Shown here: one piece after another, positions 62,092-64,000 of the stretch
Layout of the letters: the number at the start of each line of letters is the position of its first letter
Numbering within the stretch: the stretch's first letter is position 1
Source of the DNA: Cytophagales bacterium UBA2561
Lineage (GTDB): Bacteria > Bacteroidota > Bacteroidia > Cytophagales > Thermoflexibacteraceae
DNA: 64,000 bases
Assembly (NCBI GenBank): GCA_002340355.1
Contig: DDLX01000043.1
Coordinates: forward strand, 1 to 64,000
Direction of reading: 5' to 3'
The notes under the pieces: model-generated
Seen by the model: only the letters and a program-made list of their open reading frames with translations
Database searches by the model: none
What the model was told of the DNA's origin: nothing
Position numbers and translations under genes: made by a program

Positions 62092-63456
62092 TTATGAATA
62101 ATATAATGTGTTCGTTTTTAGAGATTTAAATGATTTCCAAACGATATATGCAAGCCATATTGTAACGGTAATATCAATTGCTGTTGCGCCGTAATAAATT
62201 CCACTAATTCCTATCCATTTGGGTAAAAACCACATGACAGGTACATAAAAAATGAGCTGTCTTGCCAACCCAATAATGCTCGCGTATTTTGGTTGTTCAA
62301 TGGCAGGTAGATAGGTTAGTGCCATAAATACCACTGGTAAAATTGGAAGAACTAACATATAGATTCTGAAATTCCATAAGTGTTCAGGCTGAAAAATCAT
62401 GTTGGGAAGTACAAGGCGCAATACGATTTCGGGAAAGATGGTTAAGGCTATCCAGAAGGGAGCGACTAGAAAAAAACCTGTTTTGGAGAAAAGAATAAAG
62501 GCTTCTTTTACTCGTTGGTATTGTTGTGCGCCAAAATTGATCCCGACTACGGGCTGTAAAGCACGCATTAATCCAAAGAGAGGAGTCATTAAGAAAAGTT
62601 GAAGTCGATTTGCTGCTGCAAAAAAGGCGAGATCGTCTTCAGTACCGACTTCTACAATTGCATTAAAGACCACAATTGCCTGAATCATGCTCATAATTGT
62701 CATGATAAAAGCAGGAAATCCCATCTTAGCGATAGATGAAAAAATCGAACTATCATAAGACAAGGAATTGATATGAGCTGGAAAAGATGCCTTTCCTTTT
62801 TTGAAATAAAAATAACCTGTTAAGCAATAAACCAACATCCCAATATTGGTTGCCCAACCTGCGCCTTCTACACCCATTTCCAGATATTGAATAAAAATAG
62901 GTGTTAAAATGAGATTAACTATAAGTCCATAGCTCATCAGAATGGCGGCTTGCTTCATCTTACCCTCTGCTCGAATAATAAAATTTAAGCCTAAACCATA
63001 AACCCACAGCGGAGATGCAAATAGTGTTACTTTAAAATATTCTACTCCATACATTAATATTTGCCCTTCTCCACCCATCATCTGAAGCAACGGCTCAGCG
63101 AAAAAATAAGCAGGTAAAGAAAAAATCACAGTGGTCAAAATCATGAAAGTCGTAGTATTTCCAATAATTTTACCTTGAGTTTCCTGATCATTCTTTCCTA
63201 AAGCGATACTCAATAAATTGCCTGCACCTGTTCCTGCCCAAGACCCTAAACCTAACATAATTGAAGTTAGTGGATAAGCAATGGCAACACCAGAAAGTGC
63301 CATTTTATCCATTAATTGCCCAATATAAACCGTATCCATAAAGGCATTTAGCCCAAACAATACCATTGCGACAATGGCAGGAAACGAAAGTTTCCAAAGA
63401 ATATTTATAAGGTTATTTTCTATAACCATCGTTTTTTGTTGGTCTTTTAAATCCAT
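62092..63456 (-). CDS. MATE-family multidrug efflux transporter
   Basis: 454 aa with about 12 membrane helices. PAIVAMVLFGLNAFMDTVYI and GLGSWAGTGAGNLLSIALGK near the N-terminus and the repeat of this arrangement after residue 230 (MGFPAFIMTIMSMIQAIVVF, GLMRALQPVVGINFGAQQYQ) are typical of MATE proteins. It exports cationic compounds by Na+ or H+ antiport. It starts with ATG at 63456 after a terminator for the upstream TonB receptor gene, and ends 14 bp before the ABC ATPase ATG, so it may be co-transcribed with that exporter. Confidence 0.9.
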   Translation of the reverse strand: MDLKDQQKTMVIENNLINILWKLSFPAIVAMVLFGLNAFMDTVYIGQLMDKMALSGVAIAYPLTSIMLGLGSWAGTGAGNLLSIALGKNDQETQGKIIGNTTTFMILTTVIFSLPAYFFAEPLLQMMGGEGQILMYGVEYFKVTLFASPLWVYGLGLNFIIRAEGKMKQAAILMSYGLIVNLILTPIFIQYLEMGVEGAGWATNIGMLVYCLTGYFYFKKGKASFPAHINSLSYDSSIFSSIAKMGFPAFIMTIMSMIQAIVVFNAIVEVGTEDDLAFFAAANRLQLFLMTPLFGLMRALQPVVGINFGAQQYQRVKEAFILFSKTGFFLVAPFWIALTIFPEIVLRLVLPNMIFQPEHLWNFRIYMLVLPILPVVFMALTYLPAIEQPKYASIIGLARQLIFYVPVMWFLPKWIGISGIYYGATAIDITVTIWLAYIVWKSFKSLKTNTLYYS

Positions 63457-63490
63457 CGTTTTCCTTCATTTCAGATTTCTTAAAAAAATC

Positions 63491-63523
63491 AAACCTATAA
63501 GGTTTCAGAAACCTCATAGGTTT
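63491..63523 (-). terminator. terminator after the TonB receptor at the window end
   Basis: AAACCTAT-a-AGGTTT / AAACCT-c-ATAGGTTT stem, 3-nt loop, followed on the minus strand by a T-run. Confidence 0.8.
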
Positions 63524-63538
63524 ATAAAATACTGATTA

Positions 63539-64000
63539 TCAGAATTCTAATTTCAAGGCAGTACCGAAAGTCTGAGGCATTCCATAACTTAGGAAAGTTG
63601 TTCCTGGTGATACATAACCATAACTAAAATAAGTTTTGTCTAATAGGTTTTTTGCCCAAAAACTGATGGAGATGGCTTTATAGGCAAACGATAAACGACT
63701 ATTCAACAAGCCATAAGATTCTTGTTGAGCGGTATTTTCGACATCAAAATACATATCGGTTTGGAATTGGTAATCTGCTGCAAATGTGAGACTCAGTTCG
63801 TTATTAAATGTCGTCTCATAATTTAAGCCCAGATTTCCATTCCACTGAGGTGAGTAGGCTTGTTTATTTCCTTCATTGTTGATTTCACCTGAAAAGTTTG
63901 TAATCGTAAACTTTTCGACTTTTGTCTCCAAATAACCTATATTGAATAGGGCTTTAAATCCTTTGGCAAGCACCCATTCCGTTTCTAATTCCAAACCATA
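63539..64000 (-). CDS. TonB-dependent receptor, C-terminal part (runs off the window)
   Basis: 154 codons are visible; the frame is open to the window edge, so the start lies beyond 64000. The sequence shows alternating beta-strands of a barrel: YGLELETEWVLAKGFKALFN, NGNLGLNYETTFNNELSLTF, LLNSRLSFAYKAISISFWAK, NLLDKTYFSYGY and a C-terminal LKLEF with terminal Phe. NLLDKxY is the usual last-strand motif of TonB-dependent receptors. Substrate not determinable. Confidence 0.8.
   Translation of the reverse strand, partial: YGLELETEWVLAKGFKALFNIGYLETKVEKFTITNFSGEINNEGNKQAYSPQWNGNLGLNYETTFNNELSLTFAADYQFQTDMYFDVENTAQQESYGLLNSRLSFAYKAISISFWAKNLLDKTYFSYGYVSPGTTFLSYGMPQTFGTALKLEF

Overview
The window looks like an AT-rich chromosomal segment of a Bacteroidota member, most likely an aerobic or gliding cytophagian of the Cytophagales type; the exact genus cannot be read from the sequence alone. 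Signs are a PorX response regulator (T9SS regulation), TonB-dependent receptors, many SpoIIE/PP2C-type phosphatases with the SGDFYW signature, the order pheT - coiled-coil gene - zapA - rny, start sites mostly without Shine-Dalgarno sequences, and several promoter candidates matching the Bacteroidota -7 box TAnnTTTG. No rRNA or tRNA gene was recognised.

Layout. 1-5.4 kb: mobile-element debris, an exported TPR protein, endonuclease III, a DUF2459 protein, a zinc-ribbon/TPR gene with a secreted partner, and three tandem tiny lipoproteins. 5.4-9.5 kb: adenine deaminase and P5C dehydrogenase; the latter, with a small gene, lies between two MITE-like repeats. 9.8-11.4 kb: three small XRE-type regulators (one very short). 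11.5-22.9 kb: signalling block with PorX, a 1662-residue multi-PAS histidine kinase, a PAS/SpoIIE phosphatase and a REC/SpoIIE phosphatase. 22.9-26.6 kb: decayed accessory patch with a HigBA module whose toxin is 5'-truncated and separated from its antitoxin, a 44-bp inverted repeat, a dead copy of the start of the first gene of the window, an RHS-tip pseudogene, a BtuF-like protein, and a clean MITE with a 9-bp target duplication. 26.6-31.5 kb: esterase, exported protein, tetR-tolC, rfbB. 31.6-33.3 kb: an ABC-ATPase/HNH pair resembling a Septu (PtuAB) defence module. 33.4-43 kb: ABC exporter, SDR, MFS transporter, nucleoside kinase, thioesterase, SUMF1-fold protein, two OmpA-like proteins. 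43-48.3 kb: pheT, coiled-coil gene, zapA, rny. 48.4-56 kb: TonB receptor followed 13 bp later by an exported TPR/coiled-coil/SpoIIE phosphatase, then a REC-HK-REC hybrid and small genes. 56-64 kb: S41 protease, an ABC-2 permease fused to a dead M1-peptidase domain with its ATPase, a MATE exporter and the end of another TonB receptor.

Working together. The main theme is signal transduction that ends in PP2C phosphatases. Three SpoIIE-type proteins are encoded here. Two follow a giant kinase that shares their PilJ-like sensor, and one is coupled to a TonB receptor. The second theme is repeat-driven decay: three MITE-like families and a segmental duplication explain most gene-poor stretches.
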